In this document: piece after piece, positions 1 through 8,428 of the stretch
Layout: each line of letters begins with the position of its first letter
Numbering within the stretch: the first letter of the stretch is position 1
Assembly: GCA_900541505.1 (NCBI GenBank)
Contig: UQKK01000033.1
Coordinates: forward strand, 1 to 34,896
From: an uncultured Ruminococcus sp.
Lineage (GTDB): Bacteria > Bacillota > Clostridia > Lachnospirales > Lachnospiraceae
Reading direction: 5' to 3'
Length of the DNA: 34,896 nt
Notes under the pieces: generated by a model
Told to the model about the DNA's origin: nothing
Databases searched by the model: none
The model's input: the letters and a program-made list of their open reading frames with translations, nothing else
Position numbers and translations under genes: made by a program

Positions 1-60
1 CTGTCCCTCCCCGGATTCTGTATAATAACACTTCTTCCCGTTATATGTAAAATATGCCAT
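1..60 (-). CDS. Alpha/beta-hydrolase-like protein, N-terminal fragment
   Basis: Only the first 20 codons are inside the window; the gene runs off the left edge. The reading begins MAYFTYNGKKCYYTESGEGQ, a start typical of alpha/beta-fold hydrolases, in which a short beta strand with an aromatic-Gly-Lys pattern precedes the oxyanion-hole motif. An excellent ribosome binding site (GGGAGG) lies 5-6 bases before the ATG. The gene sits 15 bases after the stop of the TIGR04076-type gene on the same strand, so the two are probably co-transcribed. No catalytic residue is visible, so the family call rests on the N-terminal pattern alone and no substrate can be named. Confidence 0.55.
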   Translation of the reverse strand, partial: MAYFTYNGKKCYYTESGEGQ

Positions 61-75
61 TTTAAACCTCCCGCC

Positions 76-420
76 TTATCTCACAGGGACATAATCTATC
101 TGCGACTCCTCCTCCGTCGCTTCCAGCTTGAAAATAACCGGGCGCAGTCCGTCATTGCAGCTACAGATTGCAACACCCGGTTTCTTTATCCAGTCCCCGT
201 AATAAAATGTTTCCTTACCTGCTCCGTGAGCCAGCGCGAAGACATACTGGTAGATTGCTTTCCATGCCTCATCGCACAACCCCTCCGGTTTTGCATAGTC
301 CGCATAAAATACCTGACCTGCCTTTAACATCGGACAGGCGCCAAGTCCTTCCGCTCCGTATTCTGCTGCCAGCTCTTTGTCCAACGTTGTCTTTAAAACT
401 GTAATCTTTACTTTCTTCAT
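76..420 (-). CDS. TIGR04076 family small protein
   Basis: A 114-residue cytoplasmic protein with no signal peptide or membrane segment. It is recognised as the TIGR04076 family by the opening VKITVLKTT, the central GACPMLKAGQVFYADYAKPEG and the C-terminal ICSCNDGLRPVIFK stretch. Cysteines in the central motif and the CSC near the end are conserved in the family as I remember it, and might bind a metal or act in redox; the function is unknown. A longer reading starts at 450, but the ATG at 420 is preferred because AAAGGAGAG lies 7 bases upstream of it and the first ten residues of the longer form (MRKSKKERFI) just encode that site. Downstream on the same strand follows the hydrolase-like gene. 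A possible -10 box TAGAAT lies upstream, without a convincing -35. Confidence 0.8.
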   Translation of the reverse strand: MKKVKITVLKTTLDKELAAEYGAEGLGACPMLKAGQVFYADYAKPEGLCDEAWKAIYQYVFALAHGAGKETFYYGDWIKKPGVAICSCNDGLRPVIFKLEATEEESQIDYVPVR

Positions 421-532
421 TATAAATCTCTCCTTTTTTGATTTTCTCATACTGGGTCTGATATTCCCGTTTCGTTTACCAGGTTAACATTTTTATTCTA
501 CCATATACGCGGATTCCTTTTCCAGAATTCTG

Positions 533-541
533 TGATATAAT
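533..541 (+). promoter_or_regulatory. Possible extended -10 promoter for the LytTR regulator
   Basis: TGATATAAT at 533-541 fits an extended -10 element (TGnTATAAT). No good -35 is seen, as expected for this class. Transcription would start near 548, giving a leader of about 70 bases that contains the palindrome at 566-589. Confidence 0.4.
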
Positions 542-565
542 AATATGGCATTGTTACAATTGTTA

Positions 566-589
566 CTGTTCGCAGGTACCTGTGAACAG
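566..589. repeat. 24-bp near-perfect palindrome in the LytTR gene leader
   Basis: Arms CTGTTCGCAGGT and ACCTGTGAACAG are complementary at all but one position (a G-T pair in RNA). The element lies between the presumed -10 and the start codon at 621. It could be an operator, for instance for autoregulation, or a hairpin in the mRNA. It does not show the two direct 9-bp repeats expected of a classical LytTR site. Confidence 0.5.
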
Positions 590-620
590 CAACTTACAAT
601 TCACAGAGAGGCTTGCTGAT

Positions 621-1346
621 ATGTCACTTGAGATTATAATTTGTGATGACGAAAAAACACTTCGCAAGAATTTGAGAAAAATCATAACAACAGAACTGGA
701 TTTGTGCGGATTCACCTACCACATTACAGAATTTGAAAGCGGCGAAACACTTTTGCTTCACCTCAAAGACTGTACAGCTAAAGGAAAACAGACTGAACCT
801 CAGATTGTTTTTCTGGATATTGAGATGAAGGAGTTAAACGGGATTGAGACGGCAAAGGCGCTTCGGGACCTCGGCAGCCGGGCGCAGATTATCTTTGTCA
901 CCTCCTACCGCGATTTTGTCTTTCAGGGATATGAGGTGCGTGCCCTGAATTATATTTTGAAGCCCTATGAGTCGGAAAAGATTACAGAAGTACTCCACAC
1001 TGCCTTAAAAGAGCTGGATATCACAGCGGAAAAGTATTTTCTTGTGGAAAAGAAGGACCTTCGTATCTCACTGCCCCTCTCCTCCATCAAATACTTTTCC
1101 AGCGACAGGCGCCAAGTCCGCGCTGTCACTACGCAGGGCGACTACTCCTTCTACGACAGACTCAATGACCTGCCCCGGCGCTTAAATACTTCTTTTGTCC
1201 GCATCCACAACCGGTATCTCGTGAACCTGAACTTCGTGCAGAAAATCACAGGCAACACGGCAGTGGTGGCCGGGGAGGAACTTCCTGTGAGCCGCTCCTG
1301 CCAGGCGGAACTGGAAATGGCATTTGCAAGATATATGTTAAGGTAA
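621..1346 (+). CDS. LytTR-family response regulator
   Basis: A 241-residue two-component response regulator. The receiver domain (about residues 3-125) has the acidic pocket CDDE (D9, D10), the phospho-acceptor D66 in VFLDIEM, a switch Thr/Ser in FVTS and the conserved Lys in LKPY. The C-terminal LytTR DNA-binding domain (about 138-240) holds the typical FVRIHNRYLVNLNFV helix-strand region. LytTR regulators commonly control autolysis, peptide or transport genes. I chose the ATG at 621 (MSLEIIICDDE) because the receiver domain begins there and AGAGAGG lies about 9 bases upstream; a GTG at 582 would add 13 residues that overlap a palindrome. No histidine kinase gene is adjacent, so the regulator is an orphan within this window. 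A terminator follows immediately. Confidence 0.88.
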   Translation: MSLEIIICDDEKTLRKNLRKIITTELDLCGFTYHITEFESGETLLLHLKDCTAKGKQTEPQIVFLDIEMKELNGIETAKALRDLGSRAQIIFVTSYRDFVFQGYEVRALNYILKPYESEKITEVLHTALKELDITAEKYFLVEKKDLRISLPLSSIKYFSSDRRQVRAVTTQGDYSFYDRLNDLPRRLNTSFVRIHNRYLVNLNFVQKITGNTAVVAGEELPVSRSCQAELEMAFARYMLR

Positions 1347-1404
1347 AAGCCACCCGGCACAAGAAGATGTTTTCCTGTGAATCTTCTCTGCCGGGTGACT
1401 TTTC
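1346..1404 (+). terminator. Terminator after the LytTR gene, possibly bidirectional
   Basis: CACCCGGCA (1351-1359) pairs with TGCCGGGTG (1389-1397), with an inner AGAAGAT/ATCTTCT stem and TTTT after it. On the minus strand it is also followed by T-rich sequence, so it may serve the convergent Fic gene too. Confidence 0.7.
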
Positions 1405-1458
1405 TTTTATCATGATTTTATTTGGTTCAGAAAAAACTGCAATGGCACAATTTTACAG

Positions 1459-2397
1459 TTACCTTAAGTCCATACAATTCATGATTACACTTATCATCAT
1501 TTCTTTTTCTTCCGGGTTAGACTCCGCAATCATGATAGTAAGTGCCACCAGTGTATGGTCATCCATCAGCTTCTCGCCCTCATAAAAGAGAGCCTGGTTC
1601 CTATCCAGAAAATAGAGGAACAGTGTCGCCGCTATCCGCTTATTTCCATCGGAAAAGCTGTGGTTTTTCGTAATGAAGTACAAAAGATTTGCCGCTTTTT
1701 CTTCCAGCGTAGGATACAAATCTTCCCCTCCAAAGCTCTGGTACACAGCCCCTATACTACCCTTGAAAGAATCATCCTTTTCATTTCCAAACAACGAACT
1801 GCTGTCCCCAAATTTCATGCTGTCAATCACTTCCCTGCATTCCTCATAGGTAAGTACATAGGTCGCTTTATTTCCCTTCGGGCGTGTCATATTCTGATGG
1901 TCATATGCATCCAAAAGTTCTAACGCCTGACTGTAGCGTTCCACCACGGTCAACACTTGTCTCGTATCCAAATCCGTCTCTACACGCTTCATAATCCGTA
2001 TCACCTCGTTCAGTTGATTCATACGGTTATGATTCACAGCGTACCCTTTTATTATGTAATCCTTTAAGACCGTGTTCGCCCAACGGCGGAACTCTACGCC
2101 GCGTTTGGACTTTACCCGGTAGCCGACAGATATGATGACATCGAGGTTATAATGCTCCACCATATAAGTTTTCCCATCAGATGCAGTTGTCGCAAATTTT
2201 GCGACAACTGAATTATCTTTGGAAAGTTCTTCTTTAAAAGCGTTATTAATATGTTTTCCTATCGTTTTAACATCCCGCTCAAACAGCTCTGCCATCTGAT
2301 TCCTGCTAAGCCAAACCGACTCATTCTCCACTAAAACGGGCAGCAATATTTTCCTGTCTTCTGTCTCAAATAACGTAATTTCATTTCTTTTCTCCAC
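1459..2397 (-). CDS. RhuM-Fic fusion protein
   Basis: A 312-residue soluble protein. Residues about 10-125 match the virulence-RhuM domain (LSRNQMAELFERDVKTIGKH and, later, VGYRVKSKRGVEFRRWA), also found in phage and island proteins. The C-terminal half carries a Fic domain with the catalytic motif HSFSDGNKR at 246-254, including His246. Fic enzymes transfer AMP or another nucleotide moiety to a target hydroxyl. I see no clean inhibitory (S/T)xxxE(G/N) motif; the closest is SFGGED at 221-226, so internal inhibition is uncertain. No antitoxin gene is adjacent. The start is a GTG at 2397: a TGA codon lies directly upstream in frame and AAGGAG sits 9 bases before it. The target of modification is unknown. 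The fused architecture is known in databases, but its role is poorly understood. Confidence 0.85.
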   Translation of the reverse strand: MEKRNEITLFETEDRKILLPVLVENESVWLSRNQMAELFERDVKTIGKHINNAFKEELSKDNSVVAKFATTASDGKTYMVEHYNLDVIISVGYRVKSKRGVEFRRWANTVLKDYIIKGYAVNHNRMNQLNEVIRIMKRVETDLDTRQVLTVVERYSQALELLDAYDHQNMTRPKGNKATYVLTYEECREVIDSMKFGDSSSLFGNEKDDSFKGSIGAVYQSFGGEDLYPTLEEKAANLLYFITKNHSFSDGNKRIAATLFLYFLDRNQALFYEGEKLMDDHTLVALTIMIAESNPEEKEMMISVIMNCMDLR

Positions 2398-2508
2398 TCA
2401 ATATCACTCCTTATTATCCATTATCATCCTCCATTCCTCCCCTATGAATCCTCTGTTTTTATATTGTACAGCCATCCGCTGTATAAAACAATTTGGCATT
2501 TTTACCAG

Positions 2509-2550
2509 AAAAAAGAAGACCATCCCCAAAAATCGCGTGATAGTCTTCTT
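2509..2550 (-). terminator. carAB operon terminator
   Basis: Read on the minus strand, AAGAAGAC and GTCTTCTT form a stem with a loop of about 22 bases, followed by a T run. It begins about 28 bases after the carB stop codon. No gene is seen in the roughly 180 bases between carB and the RhuM-Fic gene. Confidence 0.75.
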
Positions 2551-2577
2551 AAATCCTATTTATACTATGGTATCTGG

Positions 2578-5500
2578 CTACTGCACCGTTGCAATATCAA
2601 TCAGTGTCAGTTTTTTGATATCTGTATTTTCCAGGCTGGTGATAAGCGCGTTCGCCGTATCAATGGCAGTCAGCACATTGACGCCTGTCTCGATGGCATT
2701 CCTTCGGATGACGAATCCATCCTTCGCGTGTTCTGCCCCCTGTGCCGGAATATCGATGACAAGGTCTATCTTATGTCCCAAAATCAAATCCAAAAGGTTT
2801 GGAGATTCCTGCTCTATCTTGCGCACCGCCGTCGCCTTCACCCCTGCTTCATTGAGGGCGCGGGCGGTTCCGCTGGTGGCAAAAATATGATAGCCGATGG
2901 CGGCAAAACGCCGTCCAATCTCCACTGCCTCCTGCTGCTCCTCATCGCGGACCGTCATAATCATGTTTTTAAACTTCGGCAGTTTGATGCCTGCGCCCAA
3001 AAACGCCTTGTAAAGCGCCTCGTCGAAAGTCTTAGCAATTCCCAGGCACTCTCCGGTGGACTTCATCTCCGGCCCCAGACTGATGTCCGCGCCGCGAATC
3101 TTCTCAAAGGAGAAGACCGGCATTTTCACCGCCACATAATCTGCCTCCGGCTGCAGTCCCGGTGTATATCCCAGTTCTTTAATCTTGTTGCCGATGATGA
3201 CTTTGGACGCCAGCGGCACAATGGGAATCCCCGTCACTTTGCTGATATAAGGCACCGTACGGCTGGAGCGCGGATTGACCTCAATGACATAGACGTCTTC
3301 CTCGCCGCACACGATAAACTGGATGTTGATGAGTCCCACCACATGAAGGGATTTCGCCAGACGCCTTGTATACTCGGCAATCTTCTCTTTCGCCTTTTTT
3401 GTAAGACTCTGCGCCGGATAGACAGAGATACTGTCCCCGGAGTGGATTCCCGCGCGCTCGATGTGCTCCATGATACCCGGAATGAGGATATCTTCTCCAT
3501 CGCACACCGCATCCACTTCAATCTCCTTGCCCTGCAAATATTTATCTACAAGGATAGGGTGATCCTGCGCAATCCGGTTAATGATTCCGATAAACTCGTC
3601 AATATCGTGGTCGTTAATGGCAATCTGCATGCCCTGACCGCCCAGCACGTAGGAAGGTCTTACCAACACCGGATAGCCCAGACGGTTTGCCACTTCTTTT
3701 GCTTCCTCGGCAGTAAATACCGTTCCCCCGGTGGGGCGCGGAATCTCACACTCTTCCAGGATTTCATCAAAGAGCTCTCTGTCCTCCGCCTTGTCCACAT
3801 TTTCCGCGGAGGTACCCAGAATCGGCACACCCATCTTCATCAGCGCTTCTGTCAGCTTAATCGCAGTCTGTCCGCCAAACTGCACCACAGCGCCGTCCGG
3901 CTTCTCAATGTCCACGATGCTCTCCACATCCTCCGGCGTCAGTGGTTCAAAGTACAGTTTATCCGCGATATCAAAGTCTGTACTCACGGTCTCCGGGTTA
4001 TTATTGACGATAATCGTCTCATACCCTTCTTTGGAAAACGCCCAAGTACAGTGCACAGAGCAGAAGTCAAACTCGATTCCCTGTCCGATACGGATAGGAC
4101 CGGAGCCCAAAACCAAAACCTTCTTGCGGTCGCGTGTCTCTTCGACTTCGCTCTCACTGCCGTAAACAGAATAATAATACGGAGTCTCCGCGGCAAATTC
4201 CGCGGCACAGGTATCTACCATCTTATATGCCGCAACAATTCCGTTTTCGTGGCGCATGTCATGAATTTCTCTCTCGTCCTTTCCGGTGAGGCGGGAGATG
4301 ACATTGTCAGGAAATTCCATCCGTTTTGCTTCTTTTAAAAGCTCGGCTGTCAGTTCCTCCGTCTTCAGAGCATTCTCCATCTCCACAATGCGCGCGAATT
4401 TATCGATAAACCATTCGTCAATCATGGTGATTTCATGGATGGTCTCATAGCTGATACCGCGGCGCACTGCCTCGGCGATACGCCACATACGCATATCGTC
4501 CACAATCTCAAGCTGCTCTGTCAGCTCTTCCTCGGTAAGATGAGAAAAATCATAGGACATGAGGCTGTCCACATGCTGTTCCAGAGAGCGGATTGCTTTC
4601 ATCAGCGCCCCTTCAAAATTGTCGCAGATACTCATGACCTCGCCGGTCGCCTTCATCTGTGTGGTCAGCGTTCTCTTGGCGCTGATAAATTTATCGAAGG
4701 GAAGTCTCGGCAGTTTTACTACGCAGTAATCCAGCATAGGCTCAAAGCTTGCGTATGTCTTCTGCGTAATGGCATTTTTAATCTCATCCAGCGTATAGCC
4801 GAGGGCAATCTTTGCCGCCACTTTCGCAATCGGATATCCGGTCGCCTTGGAAGCAAGGGCGGACGAACGGCTCACGCGGGGGTTGACCTCGATAACGCAG
4901 TACTCAAAGGTCTCCGGGTGCAGAGCGTACTGCACGTTGCACCCGCCGGTGATGTTCAGTTCACTTATGATATTGAGCGCGGAGGTACGCAGCATCTGGT
5001 ACTCCTTGTCCCCCAATGTCTGGGAGGGCGCCACCACGATGCTGTCCCCAGTGTGTACACCCACGGGGTCGATATTTTCCATATTACATACCGTGATACA
5101 GTTGCCGTTCCCGTCCCGCATCACCTCATACTCGATTTCCTTCCAGCCTGCGATACAGCGCTCCACAAGCACCTGTCCCACACGGGATAGCCTGAGCCCG
5201 TTTTCCAGGATTTCCACAAGCTGTTCGCTGTTCTTGGCGATTCCGCCGCCGCTTCCGCCCAGAGTATACGCCGGACGCAGCACCACCGGATAGCCGATTT
5301 TATTGGCAAACGCAAGTCCGTCTTCCACATTTTCCACCACGAGGGAGGCAGCCACCGGCTCCCCGATTTTCTCCATGGTCGCCTTAAATTCCAGGCGGTC
5401 CTCCGCTTTTTTGATGGTCTCGGATGTGGTACCGATGAGGCGCACATTGTTCGCCTTCAAAAATCCGGCTTCCTCCAATTCCATGGCGAGGTTTAAGCCC

Positions 5501-5781
5501 GCCTGCCCACCTAAGGTCGGCAGCACACTGTCCGGCTTTTCCTTTAAAATGAGCTGTTCTACCACTTCCACCGTCAAAGGCTCGATGTAGACTTTGTCCG
5601 CAATATCCTTATCCGTCATGATGGTCGCCGGGTTGGAGTTTAAGAGGACAACTTCAATCCCTTCTTCCTTCAGGGAACGGCATGCCTGTGTGCCCGCGTA
5701 ATCGAACTCCGCCGCCTGTCCGATGACAATCGGTCCGGAGCCAATCACCAATACTTTCCGAATACTCATATCTCTAGGCAT
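2578..5781 (-). CDS. carB: Carbamoyl phosphate synthase, large subunit
   Basis: A 1067-residue protein of the usual full length. With CarA it makes carbamoyl phosphate from bicarbonate, ATP and glutamine-derived ammonia, for pyrimidine and arginine synthesis. The sequence shows the duplicated design: the first half opens with KVLVIGSGPIVIGQAAEFDY, the second (near residue 550) with KVLVLGSGPIRIGQGIEFD. Each half has an ATP-grasp region, with glycine-rich loops YTLGGSGGG and YVLGGQGMQ and metal-binding EVNPR motifs. The last 140 residues or so form the MGS-like allosteric domain. The ATG overlaps the carA stop codon (TAATG), so the subunits are translationally coupled. A second ATG four codons in is possible, but family members usually start at the first. 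Nothing appears truncated. Confidence 0.97.
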   Translation of the reverse strand: MPRDMSIRKVLVIGSGPIVIGQAAEFDYAGTQACRSLKEEGIEVVLLNSNPATIMTDKDIADKVYIEPLTVEVVEQLILKEKPDSVLPTLGGQAGLNLAMELEEAGFLKANNVRLIGTTSETIKKAEDRLEFKATMEKIGEPVAASLVVENVEDGLAFANKIGYPVVLRPAYTLGGSGGGIAKNSEQLVEILENGLRLSRVGQVLVERCIAGWKEIEYEVMRDGNGNCITVCNMENIDPVGVHTGDSIVVAPSQTLGDKEYQMLRTSALNIISELNITGGCNVQYALHPETFEYCVIEVNPRVSRSSALASKATGYPIAKVAAKIALGYTLDEIKNAITQKTYASFEPMLDYCVVKLPRLPFDKFISAKRTLTTQMKATGEVMSICDNFEGALMKAIRSLEQHVDSLMSYDFSHLTEEELTEQLEIVDDMRMWRIAEAVRRGISYETIHEITMIDEWFIDKFARIVEMENALKTEELTAELLKEAKRMEFPDNVISRLTGKDEREIHDMRHENGIVAAYKMVDTCAAEFAAETPYYYSVYGSESEVEETRDRKKVLVLGSGPIRIGQGIEFDFCSVHCTWAFSKEGYETIIVNNNPETVSTDFDIADKLYFEPLTPEDVESIVDIEKPDGAVVQFGGQTAIKLTEALMKMGVPILGTSAENVDKAEDRELFDEILEECEIPRPTGGTVFTAEEAKEVANRLGYPVLVRPSYVLGGQGMQIAINDHDIDEFIGIINRIAQDHPILVDKYLQGKEIEVDAVCDGEDILIPGIMEHIERAGIHSGDSISVYPAQSLTKKAKEKIAEYTRRLAKSLHVVGLINIQFIVCGEEDVYVIEVNPRSSRTVPYISKVTGIPIVPLASKVIIGNKIKELGYTPGLQPEADYVAVKMPVFSFEKIRGADISLGPEMKSTGECLGIAKTFDEALYKAFLGAGIKLPKFKNMIMTVRDEEQQEAVEIGRRFAAIGYHIFATSGTARALNEAGVKATAVRKIEQESPNLLDLILGHKIDLVIDIPAQGAEHAKDGFVIRRNAIETGVNVLTAIDTANALITSLENTDIKKLTLIDIATVQ

Positions 5782-6851
5782 TATTTCGTCCCTCCCATCA
5801 TCTCAATAAATCTGTCAAACAAGTACCCCGAATCCTGTGGTCCCGGACAAGCCTCCGGGTGGAACTGTACGGTAAAAATGTTTTTTCCCACATAGGAAAG
5901 CCCTTCGTTTGTGCCGTCATTTACATTTACAAATGCCGGAACTGCTATATTCGTATCCACACTCTCTGTGTCCACCACATACCCGTGATTCTGCGAGGAG
6001 ATATACACGCGGTTCGTCTTTAAATCCTTCACCGGATGGTTGCCGCCGCGGTGTCCGTATTTCAGCTTGTGGGTCGTCGCTCCCGTGGCAAGCGCCATGA
6101 GCTGGTGCCCCAGACAAATTGCAAAGATGGGTACACTGCTGTCATATAACTTCTTGATTTCTTGAATAATGGAAATACAGTCTGCCGGGTCTCCGGGACC
6201 GTTTGATAACATGATTCCGTCAGGATGTGAAGAAAGGATTTCTTCCGCGGTCGTCTGCGCCGGATAGACGGTCACTTCACAGCCGCGCTGATTGAGAGAT
6301 TTGGCAATATTATTTTTCGCCCCCAAATCCAGAAGAGCGACTTTTTTTCCGTTTCCTTCCAGGACATATTTTTCACTGCAGGTCACTTTGGAAACCACGT
6401 CCCCCACTTTATACGCCTTCAGCTTCGGCAGAATTTCCTCCAGATTATAATTTTCATCTGTGGTAATCATCCCGTTCATGGTTCCCTTTTCCCTGAGAAT
6501 CTTCGTCAGCGCGCGGGTGTCAATCCCTGCGATTCCCGGAATATCCTGAGCCTCAAGAAATTCCTGGATTGTCCCCTCACACCGGAAATTACTCGGCATG
6601 CGGGATAACTCCCTCACAATATAGCCGTCCGGCCATGCCTTTTTGGACTCCATGTCCGGTGTGATGCCGTAATTGCCGATTAACGGATAGGTCATCACCA
6701 CTGCCTGCCCCGCGTAAGAAGGGTCGGTCAATACCTCTAAATAGCCTGTCATGGAGGTATTGAACACGATTTCGCTAATCATATCTCTTGTGGAACCTAT
6801 GCTTGTCCCCGTAAACACGGTCCCGTCTTCCAATATCAGAAATGCCTTCAT
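5781..6851 (-). CDS. carA: Carbamoyl phosphate synthase, small (glutaminase) subunit
   Basis: A 356-residue glutamine amidotransferase subunit of normal length that supplies ammonia to CarB. The N-terminal CPSase small-chain domain (about 1-130) includes the conserved MTGYLEVLTDPSYAGQ. The C-terminal class I glutaminase domain contains the nucleophile in AICLGHQLMALA and the His-Glu pair in QFHPEACPGPQD. The ATG at 6851 is preceded by AAGGTG at a good distance. The gene is first in a two-gene operon with carB and has its own promoter at 7003-7031, so expression is probably independent of the upstream transglutaminase-like gene. The long leader suggests possible control at the RNA level, but neither a T-box motif nor a clear PyrR site was recognised. 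Confidence 0.97.
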   Translation of the reverse strand: MKAFLILEDGTVFTGTSIGSTRDMISEIVFNTSMTGYLEVLTDPSYAGQAVVMTYPLIGNYGITPDMESKKAWPDGYIVRELSRMPSNFRCEGTIQEFLEAQDIPGIAGIDTRALTKILREKGTMNGMITTDENYNLEEILPKLKAYKVGDVVSKVTCSEKYVLEGNGKKVALLDLGAKNNIAKSLNQRGCEVTVYPAQTTAEEILSSHPDGIMLSNGPGDPADCISIIQEIKKLYDSSVPIFAICLGHQLMALATGATTHKLKYGHRGGNHPVKDLKTNRVYISSQNHGYVVDTESVDTNIAVPAFVNVNDGTNEGLSYVGKNIFTVQFHPEACPGPQDSGYLFDRFIEMMGGTK

Positions 6852-6927
6852 CTGTTCACCTTATCCCTTCGTAGATTTAGAGTTTTTCTTATACAGAAAA
6901 CAAAAATTCCCCATACAAGAACAAAGC

Positions 6928-6982
6928 TTCCTATACATATACATAGGAAAGGCACTCTTGGAGTCTTTTCGTCCAGAGCGCC
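6928..6982 (-). promoter_or_regulatory. Two adjacent hairpins in the carAB leader
   Basis: On the minus strand, GGCGCTCT and AGAGTGCC close a first hairpin (6982-6951). TTCCTAT and ATAGGAA close a second (6949-6928). A more distal TCTTG could pair with CAAGA inside the first stem, so alternative folds exist. They lie in a leader of about 145 bases. This may be a regulatory RNA element; no known class was matched. Confidence 0.4.
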
Positions 6983-7002
6983 CACTTTCTCAAATTGTAA
7001 AG

Positions 7003-7031
7003 ATTATACTATATTTAACTCCAGATTTCAA
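7003..7031 (-). promoter_or_regulatory. carAB promoter
   Basis: On the minus strand TTGAAA (7031-7026), a 17-base spacer and TATAAT (7008-7003) make a near-consensus sigma-A promoter. Transcription would begin near 6996, about 145 bases before the carA start codon. Confidence 0.65.
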
Positions 7032-7114
7032 TACTGCAATTTTCATCATTTGTACACCTGTTTTTCCTTCCCGGCAGCAATTTTTGACAGAACTGCCCGA
7101 GCGTTTTTTCCGTC

Positions 7115-8350
7115 TTACTGCTGTCCGTAATCCCAGAAAACGGTAATCTTACGAAGTTTTTCTTCTGCCACGTAACTGTATTTCACACTGTCCATCCCGT
7201 AATAATCCCCGAAATTTTGTGCCGCAAGGGGTAAAAGTTCGTTTATCACCGTATCATACGCCTCCTGATAGAGCCCTTCGTCGGAAAATTTACAGGTAAA
7301 AGCTTCTTCCCCGGCATAGAAGCTCTCATTCATCTTCTTCAGCATCTCTTCCGAGTCAAAGGTTTCATAATACATCCCGCCGAGCCGGTAATAATTCAAA
7401 TCATCGGAAGTGCATGCCGGATATCCCATCCCCTCCGCCATCCGGTGGGTTCCTATGATTTCCGCATCCGTACAGCACAGATAATCATAGTTGACTGCAT
7501 TTTGCGGCAGGGCGGTTTCTCCCTCCTCCGCCAGAAATACAGGGTCCCCGAATGTCACATCCACGTGGTAGTAAAGACCACCGCAATTGACAATATTCCA
7601 GGCGTGCGAGCCCTGGTCTTCTATGACGCCGATAACATAGATACATTCCATCCCCAGACGCTCCAGCAGATATTGTGCCGCCCTGGAATATCCCGCGCAG
7701 ACAGACCTTTGATTCACCAGGGCACTGTAGATATTCTGATTGTCCGGGGCATCCGCCTGGTAATCTACGGTGTCCACCAGATATTCAAAGATATATCGGA
7801 CCTTCTCATAGTCTGTCTGCCTGGCTCCTGCTTCCCGGAGGCATAACTGCGCCGCCTCTTCTATCTGGCTTTCTTTCTCCTGCTTTACTTCTCCAGTACA
7901 GCTGTAACCCGGACGAAACTCGATGTGGTCTTCATAGACCGTCATGCGGGATGTGCCGTCACACCAGAACAATTCCGGTTTATCATACAGCAGATACTCA
8001 TATATCTGCGCCGTTCTCTCCCCATCCACGGCTGGAATATCCACCGTTTCCGCTTCTTCCTGCACACCTTGCAGCAGCGCCCCGTAGATTCTCTGCTCCT
8101 CAGAAGACAGCTTTCCAAAATAAAATCCCCCTTCTGCCCCGCTAATTTCTGCCGGTTCCTTCTCTTCACCGCGGGGAGGTATAAGGGAACTGACCTCCTG
8201 TACCGGAAAGTACTTTTCAAACACAGAAGGGGCGAACCTTACAATCCCGAAGAGCAGACATACTGCTAAAAGGAGAAATACCGTTCCTCCCAGACAACCT
8301 CTTATTTTTTTGTTTTTCTTTCTGCGCTGTCTCATTTTTCTTCTTTCCAT
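7115..8350 (-). CDS. Membrane-anchored transglutaminase-like protein
   Basis: About 411 residues. A basic N-terminus (RRKMRQRRKKNKKIR) is followed by one hydrophobic segment (about residues 21-37), so the protein is probably tethered to the membrane with the rest outside. A transglutaminase/protease-like core shows the triad: Cys in NQRSVCAGYS (C218), His in QGSHAWNIV (H249) and Asp in YYHVDVTFGDP (D264). Such exported proteins may act on the cell wall or be cysteine proteases; the substrate is unknown. The start is uncertain: the ATG at 8350 is used, a TTG lies two codons upstream and another ATG at 8332, and the nearest GGGAG site is rather far. The gene diverges from the small Cys-rich gene at 8429. 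carA follows 263 bases downstream with its own promoter. Confidence 0.75.
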   Translation of the reverse strand: MERRKMRQRRKKNKKIRGCLGGTVFLLLAVCLLFGIVRFAPSVFEKYFPVQEVSSLIPPRGEEKEPAEISGAEGGFYFGKLSSEEQRIYGALLQGVQEEAETVDIPAVDGERTAQIYEYLLYDKPELFWCDGTSRMTVYEDHIEFRPGYSCTGEVKQEKESQIEEAAQLCLREAGARQTDYEKVRYIFEYLVDTVDYQADAPDNQNIYSALVNQRSVCAGYSRAAQYLLERLGMECIYVIGVIEDQGSHAWNIVNCGGLYYHVDVTFGDPVFLAEEGETALPQNAVNYDYLCCTDAEIIGTHRMAEGMGYPACTSDDLNYYRLGGMYYETFDSEEMLKKMNESFYAGEEAFTCKFSDEGLYQEAYDTVINELLPLAAQNFGDYYGMDSVKYSYVAEEKLRKITVFWDYGQQ

Positions 8351-8428
8351 ACTCAATATTGCAATTTTCTCCCACTCATACCCTGTTTTATGGTACTATT
8401 TTACTTACCATATAAGGAGGGGCGGATT

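Noticed and set aside
2464..4338. A 624-codon open frame on the plus strand opposite carB
   Set aside because: It lies wholly antisense to a clear carB, with Arg/His/Cys-rich composition and no family resemblance; it is a shadow of carB codon use.
6852..7031. T-box or PyrR-binding leader before carAB
   Set aside because: No AGGGTGG-type T-box sequence; a TCCAAGAGTGCC stretch only loosely resembles the PyrR site.
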